From Oceanobacillus timonensis (GTDB taxonomy: Bacteria; Bacillota; Bacilli; Bacillales; Amphibacillaceae), in assembly GCF_900166635.1 (NCBI RefSeq), contig NZ_LT800497.1:1216303-1280302 (forward strand): a DNA stretch of 64,000 bases, read 5' to 3'. Positions 20,310 through 27,561 of this stretch are shown here, piece by piece. Position 1 is the first letter of the stretch. Every line of letters starts with the position of its first letter. The position numbers and the translations under genes were made by a program. Below the pieces are notes generated by a model. It was not told where the DNA came from. It saw only the letters and a list, made by a program, of their open reading frames with translations, and did no database searches.

Positions 20310-20476
20310 GTGAAAAAGTCTGGACAAGCATATCATTCTATTTTATATAGGTTGAAGCTACGGACTTTTTCATTCCATTATTTTTCCTTGTTCTCTTTAT
20401 AATTCTGTTCCATCGCTTTAGCGATTTCCTCCATATAGGCTTCTTCCTCTAATTCGGGGCTATAAAATCATCTGCT
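20310..20476 (-). pseudogene. Truncated duplicate of the 3' end of the gene at 21277
   Basis: Matches 21206-21387 at roughly 85-90% over the comparable part, including a shared terminator (GAAAAAGTC...GGACTTTTTC) and the last codons of a reverse-strand gene: the reverse translation ends MEEIAKAMEQNYKENKEK here against MEEIAKAMEQQYQEDKEK there. About 13 bases are deleted near 20450 and the frame is lost beyond it. Forms the left flank of the toxin-antitoxin module. Confidence 0.75.
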
Positions 20477-20499
20477 AATCAGGGCAAACAAAAGCAAAC

Positions 20500-20533
20500 T
20501 ACATATAATATAATAATTGTGGTATTATAATAC
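20500..20533 (+). promoter_or_regulatory. Operator/promoter of the toxin-antitoxin operon
   Basis: GTATTATAATAC (20522-20533) is a perfect 12-base palindrome containing a -10-like TATAAT, in very AT-rich DNA 30 bases before the antitoxin start. Phd/YefM antitoxins repress their own operon from such palindromes. Confidence 0.6.
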
Positions 20534-20562
20534 TATAATAAATGGATAGGAGGTTTTTAAAA

Positions 20563-20832
20563 ATGATAATTAAGCCGTCTACCTCTTTAAGAAATGATTA
20601 TAATACTATTTCCCAAATTGCTCATGAAGAAGAAAAACCTGTGTATATCACTAAAAATGGAGAAGGGGACCTTGTTTTAATGAGTATTGATGCTTTTGAA
20701 AAAAGAGAAGCGATAATTGAGTTAAAAGAAAAATTATTAATCGCAGAAGAACAACGATTAAATAAAGAAAAAACAACTTCGCTCGATTCTGCATATAAAA
20801 GAATCAGGAAGAAAATTGATGACAAGTTATAA
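20563..20832 (+). CDS. Type II antitoxin, Phd/YefM family
   Basis: 89 residues starting MIIKPSTSLRNDYNTIS and carrying the family's KPVYITKNGEGDLVLMSIDAFE; the C-terminal charged helix would wrap the toxin. ATG 20563 follows ATAGGAGG at the right distance; a start at 20542 would place the ribosome site inside the gene. Overlaps the toxin gene by 14 bases. It would neutralise the toxin and repress the operon. Confidence 0.9.
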   Translation: MIIKPSTSLRNDYNTISQIAHEEEKPVYITKNGEGDLVLMSIDAFEKREAIIELKEKLLIAEEQRLNKEKTTSLDSAYKRIRKKIDDKL

Positions 20833-21130
20833 AGTTGAATTGCTTACGGAAGCTGATACTGACCTGGATGAAATATTTGATTATATTTTGTTAGATAATC
20901 CACAAGCAGCGGAGGAAGTATTGCAAAGAATTATGTCTTCTCTAAAACAGCTTGAGATATTTCCTTATGCTGGTCTTAAAATTAATCATAAATCTCTAAA
21001 TCATTACGATTTTCGAATGATTATAACGGAGCCTTATATTTCTTTTTATCGGGTAATTGAAAATACTGTACTAATATATAGAATTCTACATGGTGCCAGA
21101 GATTACATCCAGTTATTGAAAAAGTCTTGA
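20819..21130 (+). CDS. RelE/ParE family toxin
   Basis: 103 residues with the ParE/RelE pattern LTEADTDLDEIFDYI, FPYAGLKI, DFRMIITEPYISFYRV and the C-terminal IYRILHGARDY with basic and His residues in the usual place. Family members cut mRNA on ribosomes or poison gyrase; which one is not clear from sequence. ATG 20819 (TTG 20816 just before) overlaps the antitoxin end. Confidence 0.9.
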   Translation: MTSYKVELLTEADTDLDEIFDYILLDNPQAAEEVLQRIMSSLKQLEIFPYAGLKINHKSLNHYDFRMIITEPYISFYRVIENTVLIYRILHGARDYIQLLKKS

Positions 21131-21205
21131 ATATAGATAACCTTAACTAAAAGCTAAATAATTTATTTTGTGAAATTTTAATCATATTCCTTTCAATTAA
21201 TAACA

Positions 21206-21573
21206 AAGAAAAAAGTCCTGACAGCTCTAATATGCTTTAATTAAAATCGACTAAAGCTTCGGACTTTTTCATTCCGTTATTTTTCTTTGTCCTCTTGATA
21301 CTGCTGTTCCATCGCTTTAGCGATTTCCTCCATATAAGCTTCTTCCTCTTTGAACCAGAAAGTCGGAACTACAAAATCATCCGCTACTTTAGTAGATTCT
21401 AATTGCTTCTCCCATTTATCGATATTTTTTGTAATGAGGTCCTCCGGGACGATTTTTATAAATAAATCATTGATATCTAAAAACACTTGTTGCGCTTCTG
21501 GAGCATGTGGTGGAACGTTTTCTCTCATCAACCTTTTTACTTCAGCAAGAATAGACAGCCATTTGGATCTATA
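21206..21573 (-). pseudogene. C-terminal remnant of a reverse-strand gene (possibly TipAS-like)
   Basis: The reverse strand is open from about 21573 to stop codon 21277-21279, reading SKWLSILAEVKRLMRENVPPH into VFLDINDLFIKI and ending EQQYQEDKEK. The stretch around EVKRLMRENVPPHAPEAQ resembles the TipAS/MerR effector region, but that is a weak recognition. There is no start with ribosome site and a stop sits upstream at 21574-21576, where a different gene begins on the other strand, so the 5' part was lost. Its 3' end and terminator (AAAAAGTCC with GGACTTTTT) are duplicated at 20310-20476. Confidence 0.65.
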
Positions 21574-22134
21574 TCAACTTTAGTTGCCTGCAGCAAAACT
21601 GACTCGGACGCGAATACCCTTTCTGTTAGTGAATTAACAGAAAGGGAAGACGCTATACTTTCCACTGCTTCAGATAAATCATTTGTATTTGATTTCAATA
21701 TAGATGATGCGTATAAGGAAGCAGCTGTATGGATTGAAAAATATGAAGCAGGTAAGTTGGTTGATGATCGATTAGCTCATCTGACAACGGAGGTTGAGCA
21801 AAGCGGCTCCATTATTTTTACACTTTCAGAAGGTGTTAATGAAAACAATAATAGCTTTCATATTGGCGTTGGCACTGAGGGGAATTTGACTTCAATCGAT
21901 GTACCGGATACAGAGTTAAACGACTTAGAGAGCATGGCGAGTGTGTGGGGGAGTATTCCGGAGCAAGCTGCTTTAGACAATGGCGAAGTAGTCGTAGCCA
22001 ATATTTCTTATTCTTCTGATGAAAATGGTATCAATTCACTTACAACAGATTTTTATGAAGATGCTGCGGGCCATATGCATGAGTTGGAACAATATGATGT
22101 TGTCTATTTACTTAAGGCTGCATTTAGTAAGTAA
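21571..22134 (+). pseudogene. Lipoprotein gene remnant lacking its start
   Basis: From about 21571 the frame reads STLVACSKTDSDAN, a lipobox (LVAC) with the following linker, but the methionine, positive charges and most of the signal helix are missing; upstream codons belong to the opposite-strand remnant. The rest, about 180 residues to KAAFSK, is intact, with no family recognised. Most likely a deletion fused the two truncated genes head to head. Confidence 0.6.
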
Positions 22135-22268
22135 ACGCTGGTTAAAAAAATAGTGCATATATGCGATTAATAGCCGTAGAAGTTACATATAGGATATGGC
22201 ATTTGCCCATCGCAAAGGGGAAAAGGTCTATCAAAGACATATGATGATTAAAATGTAAGTTTGCCAAA

Positions 22269-22318
22269 AGCCACATTACTTATTCTTTTGAGAATGAATG
22301 TGTCATGTGGCTCTTTAT
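22269..22318. terminator. Terminator between convergent genes
   Basis: AGCCACAT (22269-22276) pairs with ATGTGGCT (22305-22312), with inner ATTCT/AGAAT; T-rich on the + strand and A-rich upstream, so it may serve both directions. From 22135 to 22268 I see no gene. Confidence 0.75.
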
Positions 22319-22362
22319 TTTCAAAGATTACAACAATCATAAATTCATATTTTCCTAAAGTT

Positions 22363-23229
22363 TTATAAAGGAAGGGTATTATTTCTTTTTGCCATCCATT
22401 TTCTTATTGAAAGTAAAAAAAGTAATATAATAATCGCTCCAAATAGCATCACACCAATGATAAAGAATATGTTACTTCCATATGGGAGATTTTCCTCGAA
22501 GCTGACAATGGGCTTCGCTCCATATTCGGTAGGTATGACGAGAAATCGAGTCATTTCCAGGTATCCTAAATGAAAGCCAATGGATGCCCATAAACTTCCG
22601 GTGTATACACGAATCAAAGCTAAAGCAATCCCGAAAATAAAAAAGAGCACCAAATTAGAAATGATTGTAATACTCAAGCTGCCTATTCCAACCAATGTTT
22701 GCAGAACGGAAACACTAAAGGCGACTGCCATAAAGATCAGTGTTTGCATAATAACAGATACCCAAGTAGCAAAACGTCCTCTTAATGTATCAAAAACGAG
22801 CCCTCGTAAAGCTAACTCTTCCGGGAGTGCTTCAAAGAAAAATGCTATCATCATATTTATAACAAAAGGATAGAACCAGCTGCTCGGCGCATGCCATTGT
22901 TTAATTTCTAACCAGCCCAATGTACTTGCTGAGAATAATCCTGCGAACGCTAATCCAGTTACAAAAAAGAAACCAGTGAAAAAGTGATGACTCCTTTTAA
23001 TAGAATAGGCTGGTTTTTGAGTTTGCCCTGTCTGCTTGTGAAGTTTAGCATATAAGCGCAAAATAATTGGAACGACGATAGCACTCATAACAGCTGCTTG
23101 GATAAGTTGACGAGCGTTTCCAGTAATTAAAAACTGTTCTTCAGCAATTGTTCCTGCCACTGTAGCTAAAAATAATCCTACAGTGGCTGTCGCCCATCCT
23201 CCGAGTAAGAATATGTATGTATTTTTCAA
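22363..23229 (-). CDS. CPBP family intramembrane metalloprotease
   Basis: 288-residue membrane protein with about eight hydrophobic segments. The CPBP (Abi/Rce1-like) motif is seen as FFEALPEELALRGLVFDTLR, with the catalytic Glu pair and Arg, and the later His in SIGFHLGYLE. Family members process membrane peptides, act in bacteriocin self-immunity or envelope signalling; no bacteriocin gene is adjacent. The start is TTG 23229 behind AGGAGG. A large inverted repeat lies just upstream. Confidence 0.85.
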   Translation of the reverse strand: MKNTYIFLLGGWATATVGLFLATVAGTIAEEQFLITGNARQLIQAAVMSAIVVPIILRLYAKLHKQTGQTQKPAYSIKRSHHFFTGFFFVTGLAFAGLFSASTLGWLEIKQWHAPSSWFYPFVINMMIAFFFEALPEELALRGLVFDTLRGRFATWVSVIMQTLIFMAVAFSVSVLQTLVGIGSLSITIISNLVLFFIFGIALALIRVYTGSLWASIGFHLGYLEMTRFLVIPTEYGAKPIVSFEENLPYGSNIFFIIGVMLFGAIIILLFLLSIRKWMAKRNNTLPL

Positions 23230-23270
23230 TATACGTTCCTCCTGTCCTATTAGATTACGAAAATTTTATT

Positions 23271-23320
23271 CGTTTGTTATTATATATAATGTATATGCAC
23301 ACTATATATAATAACAAACG
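23271..23320. promoter_or_regulatory. 18-bp perfect inverted repeat upstream of the CPBP gene
   Basis: CGTTTGTTATTATATATA (23271-23288) and its exact complement at 23303-23320, separated by 14 bases, centred about 65 bases upstream of the TTG start. There is no T-tail, and it lies in the promoter area, so an operator for a dimeric or tetrameric repressor is more likely than a terminator. Confidence 0.65.
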
Positions 23321-23541
23321 CTATATATTTTTCAACTATAATGTACAGAAAAATAATCCTTTTACTTGAGTTATTCACAAAACTAAAAAATCGTAATCTT
23401 TTTTGCCAAGTAACTCAACTTTTGCACCTAAGAATAAGCATATAAACCTTCCTGTTTCAGAATGAACATGATCTCTATTATCATGCTTGCTTCTCGTTAA
23501 ATCATCCTTCGCTTTTTGAACAGGATATGGTGTATAGCTTC

Positions 23542-23765
23542 CGCTCCGGCCAAGCCCTCCGCTTTCCATGGGGACGGCTTCAGCTAACTTGAAAAGAAGA
23601 CCGCTTTTCAAGTGGATCTTCAGCTCGCCCTGCGATGCACAAATGTTTTCGATGGGGCGAGTAAGCGCAGCCCCAGGACGTGCAAGTGCAGGCGTTGTGA
23701 CAGGAGTCACGGTTTTAGCCTGCAAACCACTTAGGAGTCTACGTGGTTGGCCTGCGCTCTAATAG
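23542..23765 (+). repeat. Fold-back repeat unit Z
   Basis: Outer arms GGCCAA (23548-23553) and TTGGCC (23747-23752). Conserved box CTTCAGCTAAC, then stem TTGAAAAG (23589-23596), loop AAGACCG, stem CTTTTCAA (23604-23611), then conserved box GTGGATCTTCAG. Units at 23943-24060 and 45868-45983 share the boxes and loop but have different stem and arm sequences that still pair. A REP-like hairpin lies within at 23654-23676. Confidence 0.75.
23654..23676 (+). repeat. REP-like hairpin, copy A
   Basis: TGGGGC, loop GAGTAAGCGCA, GCCCCA. The same loop recurs at 50480-50502 with TGGGAC/GTCCCA arms, a compensated base change. Confidence 0.7.
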
Positions 23766-23942
23766 GATGCTACAGCGTTTGTAAGAAATAACATCCTGAT
23801 GAAGTGAGATAAAATAATAGCATTCATGCAGAGAAAGAAATGCTTGCTGAACATTTTTACCATACACCACGAAAAATGTGTTCTGTCTGATCTACGTTTA
23901 TTTGTTCAGCTATTTCATATATTGAACATCCCACCAAGCGGA

Positions 23943-24060
23943 GGCGGACCGTTTTGACTCCTGAGGGATCAGCACCCTCTGAAGATCCACTTTTGCCAAG
24001 CGCTCTTCTTGGCAAAAGTTAGCTGAAGAGCGTGCCCCTAGGAAAGCAAAACGGTCCGCC
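23943..24060 (-). repeat. Fold-back repeat unit X
   Basis: Outer arms GGCGGACCGTTTTG (23943-23956) and CAAAACGGTCCGCC (24047-24060), 14 perfect pairs. Inner stem TTTTGCCAAG (23991-24000) and CTTGGCAAAA (24008-24017) with loop CGCTCTT. Reverse-strand orientation relative to units Y and Z. Similarity to the copy near clpP extends over about 23830-24163. Confidence 0.85.
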
Positions 24061-24163
24061 GCAGCGATCGCCTTACACTTTACCACTTTACCTTATCATT
24101 TTTGTCAATTCTTATTCTTTTGGAACGGAAGTTACTTTTTAAAGTGCGAAAATTGAGCAAGTA

Positions 24164-24471
24164 ACAAAAAATATATAAAACTCATAAAAAAAGAACCCAT
24201 TTCGGATACGGTTAAAAGTACGACCGAATAACCAGCAGAAAGGGTTCTTATAATAGGTGATTTATTGTAAATGTCGCTTGATGTCAGCGTGAAAAGGGGA
24301 TGGAGTCAATCGAATGGTTTGGAGATACAATATAAAAACTTCCACAACAGGAATACCTACGCTGGGAATGCTTTTTTGCAGGGATATATGATGCAAAAGA
24401 AGCTGTTTACAAGGGGGGGTGGTTCATTCTATATGATTAAGAAAGCTAAATATTTATTTCCTGGAAACTTT
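24164..24471. other. Unassigned stretch with a possible pseudoknotted RNA
   Basis: AAGAACCC (24191-24198) pairs with GGGTTCTT (24242-24249). Inside, TTCGG (24201-24205) can pair with CCGAA (24224-24228) and GGTT (24210-24213) with AACC (24230-24233); the two cross, giving an H-type pseudoknot. Downstream, an open frame from 24271 to 24507 and a broken frame reading SIEWFGDTI, stop, KLPQQEYLRWECFFAG suggest gene decay, but no family is recognised. Confidence 0.3.
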
Positions 24472-25263
24472 TTACCGTACCCCCATAACTTGAACATACA
24501 GAGATAACAATATTTCATTTGGCAGCTTCGATTCAGCTACCTGAATATGGTGCTGCTCGCCTCTTCTATTTGTTTTTTCATCTTTGGCTAAATCAAAGTA
24601 GGTACGTTTTGCAGTAAGGAGTTCATTTTCTTCTGTATCTTGAATCTTGGTTTCCATACTAAAATAATCGCTCTGTATCGTGAATGTCTCCTCCTCGCTT
24701 GTAGTAAATATAAAATGCAAGTACTTTTTACTTCCGCCTTCTTTAAAAAATCCTTTCGACCGCAGCCTGCCGTAAAAAGTTTCATTCCAATACACATCAT
24801 AATAAAATTTGGGGCGAAATATTTTATCTGGAACTACTTTCACTGTATTCTGATCGGAATTGACTGTAGTTCCTGATGATGCCGGAAGAACTTGAAAAAG
24901 AGTAAGAAATTTATACCACAGATTTTTAAAATACAATTGAAATGTAAAATCATGATCGCCCTTTATCATACTAGGCATTTTATCAAAAAGCCTAGTAAAC
25001 GGCATTTGATAAAAATAATCGCTTTCTGTTGTATCAAGCTCTCTGTCCATATCAAATGATTCTTGTGAGATTTTCCAAAACCTCTCTTGTTGTTTCTTTC
25101 TCAAAAAATAAAAGGCAATTAAAGAAATGGTAGCAACTCCCCACAATAACCAAATAACGCCTAACCGATTACCAAAAAAAGTTTCCCCATTTTGGACATA
25201 GTGTACGGTTTCAATGATGTTTAAAATGCCAATAACTACAAATATAAATAAGGATTGAAACAT
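24472..25263 (-). CDS. Membrane protein of unknown function
   Basis: 263 residues: two N-terminal membrane segments (about 1-18 and 33-55) then a soluble domain of about 200 residues rich in beta-type sequence (KFYYDVYWNETFYGRL, KKYLHFIFTTSEEETFTIQSDYF). The C-terminal part loosely resembles LURP-one/tubby-like domains; this is a weak guess. ATG 25263 follows GGGAGGATCGT on the reverse strand. It lies alone between the repeat cluster and hprK. Confidence 0.7.
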   Translation of the reverse strand: MFQSLFIFVVIGILNIIETVHYVQNGETFFGNRLGVIWLLWGVATISLIAFYFLRKKQQERFWKISQESFDMDRELDTTESDYFYQMPFTRLFDKMPSMIKGDHDFTFQLYFKNLWYKFLTLFQVLPASSGTTVNSDQNTVKVVPDKIFRPKFYYDVYWNETFYGRLRSKGFFKEGGSKKYLHFIFTTSEEETFTIQSDYFSMETKIQDTEENELLTAKRTYFDLAKDEKTNRRGEQHHIQVAESKLPNEILLSLYVQVMGVR

Positions 25264-25692
25264 ACATACGATCCTCCCTTAGTTCGTGTTCTTTATTTTC
25301 TGTTCCTTTCAGATTCATTCATACCATTCTCATAGATACGTTTATTTACCCATTTCCCTTGATGTATACAAATGTAAACTAGAAGAGAGGCTTATTTATT
25401 AACCGAAGTATTATTAATCTTCCGGTCAACTGTCCTTTATTCATGAAATACGGTGCAGCGTTCCTCAAAATAACAAATGCTTTTCCGTATGAAAGTCCAA
25501 CAAATTTGAAAGAATGTATGATTATGATACTCAAAAAAGGAAAATCCCAAAATCATTATAAGGAAATGATTGCGTGTATGATAAAAAGGAACCACATTTT
25601 ATGAAGTTGTAAAAAACTTCAACCCTACGCTTTTTAAAAGGATTATGCTAAAATGTATAACAGTTAGCTTTGATAAAGAAAGGAGCTTCATC
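25264..25692 (+). promoter_or_regulatory. Intergenic region with probable hprK promoter
   Basis: An extended -10, TGCTAAAAT (25646-25654), lies 39 bases before hprK. A small hairpin GAAGTT/AACTTC (25603-25620) precedes it. No gene is seen in 25264-25600. Confidence 0.5.
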
Positions 25693-26634
25693 ATGGTTTC
25701 AACCGTCTGTACACAAGATTTATTGGACAGGTTTCATTTACAACTGGTAGCAGGGGAAGAAGGCGTTCACCGCGAGATTATAACCAGTGATATTTCACGT
25801 CCAGGATTAGAAATGACGGGCTTTTTTGATTATTATCCAAGAGAACGTCTGCAATTGATCGGAAAGACAGAATTAGCATACTTTCTGGGTTTGAATGCAG
25901 CAGAAAGACAGCAGCGTGCTGAAAATCTATGTACGGATGTAACGCCGGGAATTATTATTTCCCGCGGGATGGATGTACCGGAAGAATTCATTGAAGCCTC
26001 TAAGAATTCCGGCGTGCCGATTATCCAATCGCCACGGACAACAACACGGGTTTTAAGCCGTTTAACCAATTACTTAGAATCTAAATTTGCACCATTTACA
26101 GCGATACATGGTGTTTTAGTCGATATTTATGGTGTCGGTGTCTTAATTATCGGGCAGAGCGGTGTTGGTAAAAGTGAGACAGCGCTTGAATTAGTCAAAC
26201 GCGGGCACCGCCTGGTTGCGGATGATAATGTAGAGATCCGTCAAGAGGATTATGAGAATCTGATTGGCAATGCGCCAGCACTTATTGAACATTTACTGGA
26301 AATACGGGGATTGGGAATCATCAATGTGATGACATTATTTGGTGCGAGCTCTATCCGCAGTAAAAAAAAGATTTCCATGGTGATTCAATTGGAAAATTGG
26401 GACGAGGAGAAACAGTATGACCGTTTAGGTTTAGATGAAGAAACCATGAAGATTATGGATGTTCATTTGCCGCAAGCGACTATCCCGGTCAGACCAGGGA
26501 GAAACCTTGCTGTTATTATTGAAGTGGCAGCTATGAATTTCCGTTTGAAACGCATGGGTGTGAATACAGCTGAAGAATTCTCGGATCGTTTAACAAAAAT
26601 GATTGAACAAGGTGATTTGGAATCGCCACAATAG
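25693..26634 (+). CDS. hprK: HPr kinase/phosphorylase
   Basis: Bifunctional enzyme that phosphorylates HPr and Crh on Ser46 when fructose-1,6-bisphosphate is high and removes the phosphate when Pi is high; central sensor of carbon catabolite repression. 313 residues: N-terminal domain (about 1-130) and a C-terminal P-loop domain with [10 protein letters not shown] (about 153-162), preceded by the catalytic His in [13 protein letters not shown], and the K3-signature region [14 protein letters not shown] 25693 follows AAAGGAGC; the frame is open back to 25645 but that start overlaps the -10 box. First gene of a six-gene operon. Confidence 0.97.
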   Translation: MVSTVCTQDLLDRFHLQLVAGEEGVHREIITSDISRPGLEMTGFFDYYPRERLQLIGKTELAYFLGLNAAERQQRAENLCTDVTPGIIISRGMDVPEEFIEASKNSGVPIIQSPRTTTRVLSRLTNYLESKFAPFTAIHGVLVDIYGVGVLIIGQSGVGKSETALELVKRGHRLVADDNVEIRQEDYENLIGNAPALIEHLLEIRGLGIINVMTLFGASSIRSKKKISMVIQLENWDEEKQYDRLGLDEETMKIMDVHLPQATIPVRPGRNLAVIIEVAAMNFRLKRMGVNTAEEFSDRLTKMIEQGDLESPQ

Positions 26635-26649
26635 GAGGTAGGGATATTG

Positions 26650-27528
26650 ATGACTGGGACAGGAGCTCCTATTGATCGGGTATTTTTAGAACTTGGACCG
26701 TTAACAATCTACTGGTACGGTATTATCATTGCAGTCGGTGCTGTATTGGCTGTTTATTTAGCGACGAGAGAAGCAGAAAGAGTCGGACTTGGTAAAGAAA
26801 CCGTTATGGATTTCATTATATTTGCTGTGCCGATTGCGATTATTTCAGCAAGAATTTATTATGTGATTTTTGAATTTGATCAATATGCGAATGGCCCTCT
26901 TTGGAAAATGATAGCCGTCTGGGAAGGCGGAATTGCTATCCATGGAGCAGTTATCGGCGGGGTCATTACCGCCATTGTTTTTACAAAAGTCAAGAAAATT
27001 TCTTTTTGGCGGCTGGCCGATGTGATTGCGCCGAGTTTAATATTAGGGCAGGCGATTGGACGCTGGGGGAATTTTGTAAATCAGGAAGCGCATGGCGGCC
27101 CGATTTCGGAAGCGGCCTATGAAAGCTTTCATCAGTATTTGCCGGATTTTATTATGAACCAGATGGTGATTGACGGCGTCATGTATCACCCAACGTTTTT
27201 ATATGAATCTGCCTGGAATTTTCTTATCTTTTTCGGACTGTTATTGTTCCGCAGAACGAATCCGAAACGTGGCATGGTATTTTTAACATATGCAATCACG
27301 TATTCGATTGGCCGGTTCTTTATAGAAGGTCTGCGGACAGATAGTTTATATATTATTGGAGAACTTAGAACGGCACAGGTTGTGTCTATCTTAACGATTA
27401 TAGCAGGAGTTATCATCATGCTGTACTTGATAAAGACATCGAATGTCCGTTACTTGGATAGACCTGGGAAAAAGAAATCGTCCAAGCAGGGAACTACAAA
27501 TAAGCGTAAAAAGAAGAAAAAGAAATAA
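26650..27528 (+). CDS. lgt: Prolipoprotein diacylglyceryl transferase
   Basis: Membrane enzyme that attaches diacylglycerol to the lipobox Cys of prolipoproteins; it would act on CccB, the YtkA-like lipoprotein and the sugar-binding lipoprotein in this window. 292 residues, seven membrane segments, the Lgt signature GRWGNFVNQEAHGGP and a Lys-rich C-terminal tail. Start is ATG 26650 or TTG 26647; AGGAGG at 26633-26638 suits TTG slightly better. Follows hprK by 15 bases, the usual Firmicute order. Confidence 0.95.
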   Translation: MTGTGAPIDRVFLELGPLTIYWYGIIIAVGAVLAVYLATREAERVGLGKETVMDFIIFAVPIAIISARIYYVIFEFDQYANGPLWKMIAVWEGGIAIHGAVIGGVITAIVFTKVKKISFWRLADVIAPSLILGQAIGRWGNFVNQEAHGGPISEAAYESFHQYLPDFIMNQMVIDGVMYHPTFLYESAWNFLIFFGLLLFRRTNPKRGMVFLTYAITYSIGRFFIEGLRTDSLYIIGELRTAQVVSILTIIAGVIIMLYLIKTSNVRYLDRPGKKKSSKQGTTNKRKKKKKK

Positions 27529-27561
27529 AAGGATTGTATGAAGTGGAAATGAGGGAAGAAG

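Larger units (their letters stand above)
23411..24165. mobile_element. Composite non-coding repeat element with inverted ends
   Basis: The ends are imperfect inverted repeats: TAACTCAACTTTTGCACCTA at 23411-23430 and its rough complement at 24142-24165. Inside are two fold-back units in opposite orientation (23542-23765 and 23943-24060). A related shorter element lies at 45751-46118. Short open frames within it, such as the reverse one at 23375-23725, lack protein-like character. It looks like a MITE-like element needing a transposase supplied elsewhere; mobility is inferred. Confidence 0.55.

Noticed and set aside
20500..20560. CRISPR-like repeat in AT-rich TA promoter
   Set aside because: Only short AT repeats and one palindrome; no regular spacer array. 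No CRISPR array or cas gene is seen anywhere in the window.
23375..23725. Reverse-strand 116-codon open frame
   Set aside because: It lies inside the fold-back repeat cluster, shares its 'ALTRP' part with another repeat-derived frame at 50361-50579, and has no ribosome site; the similarity comes from the REP-like hairpin DNA.
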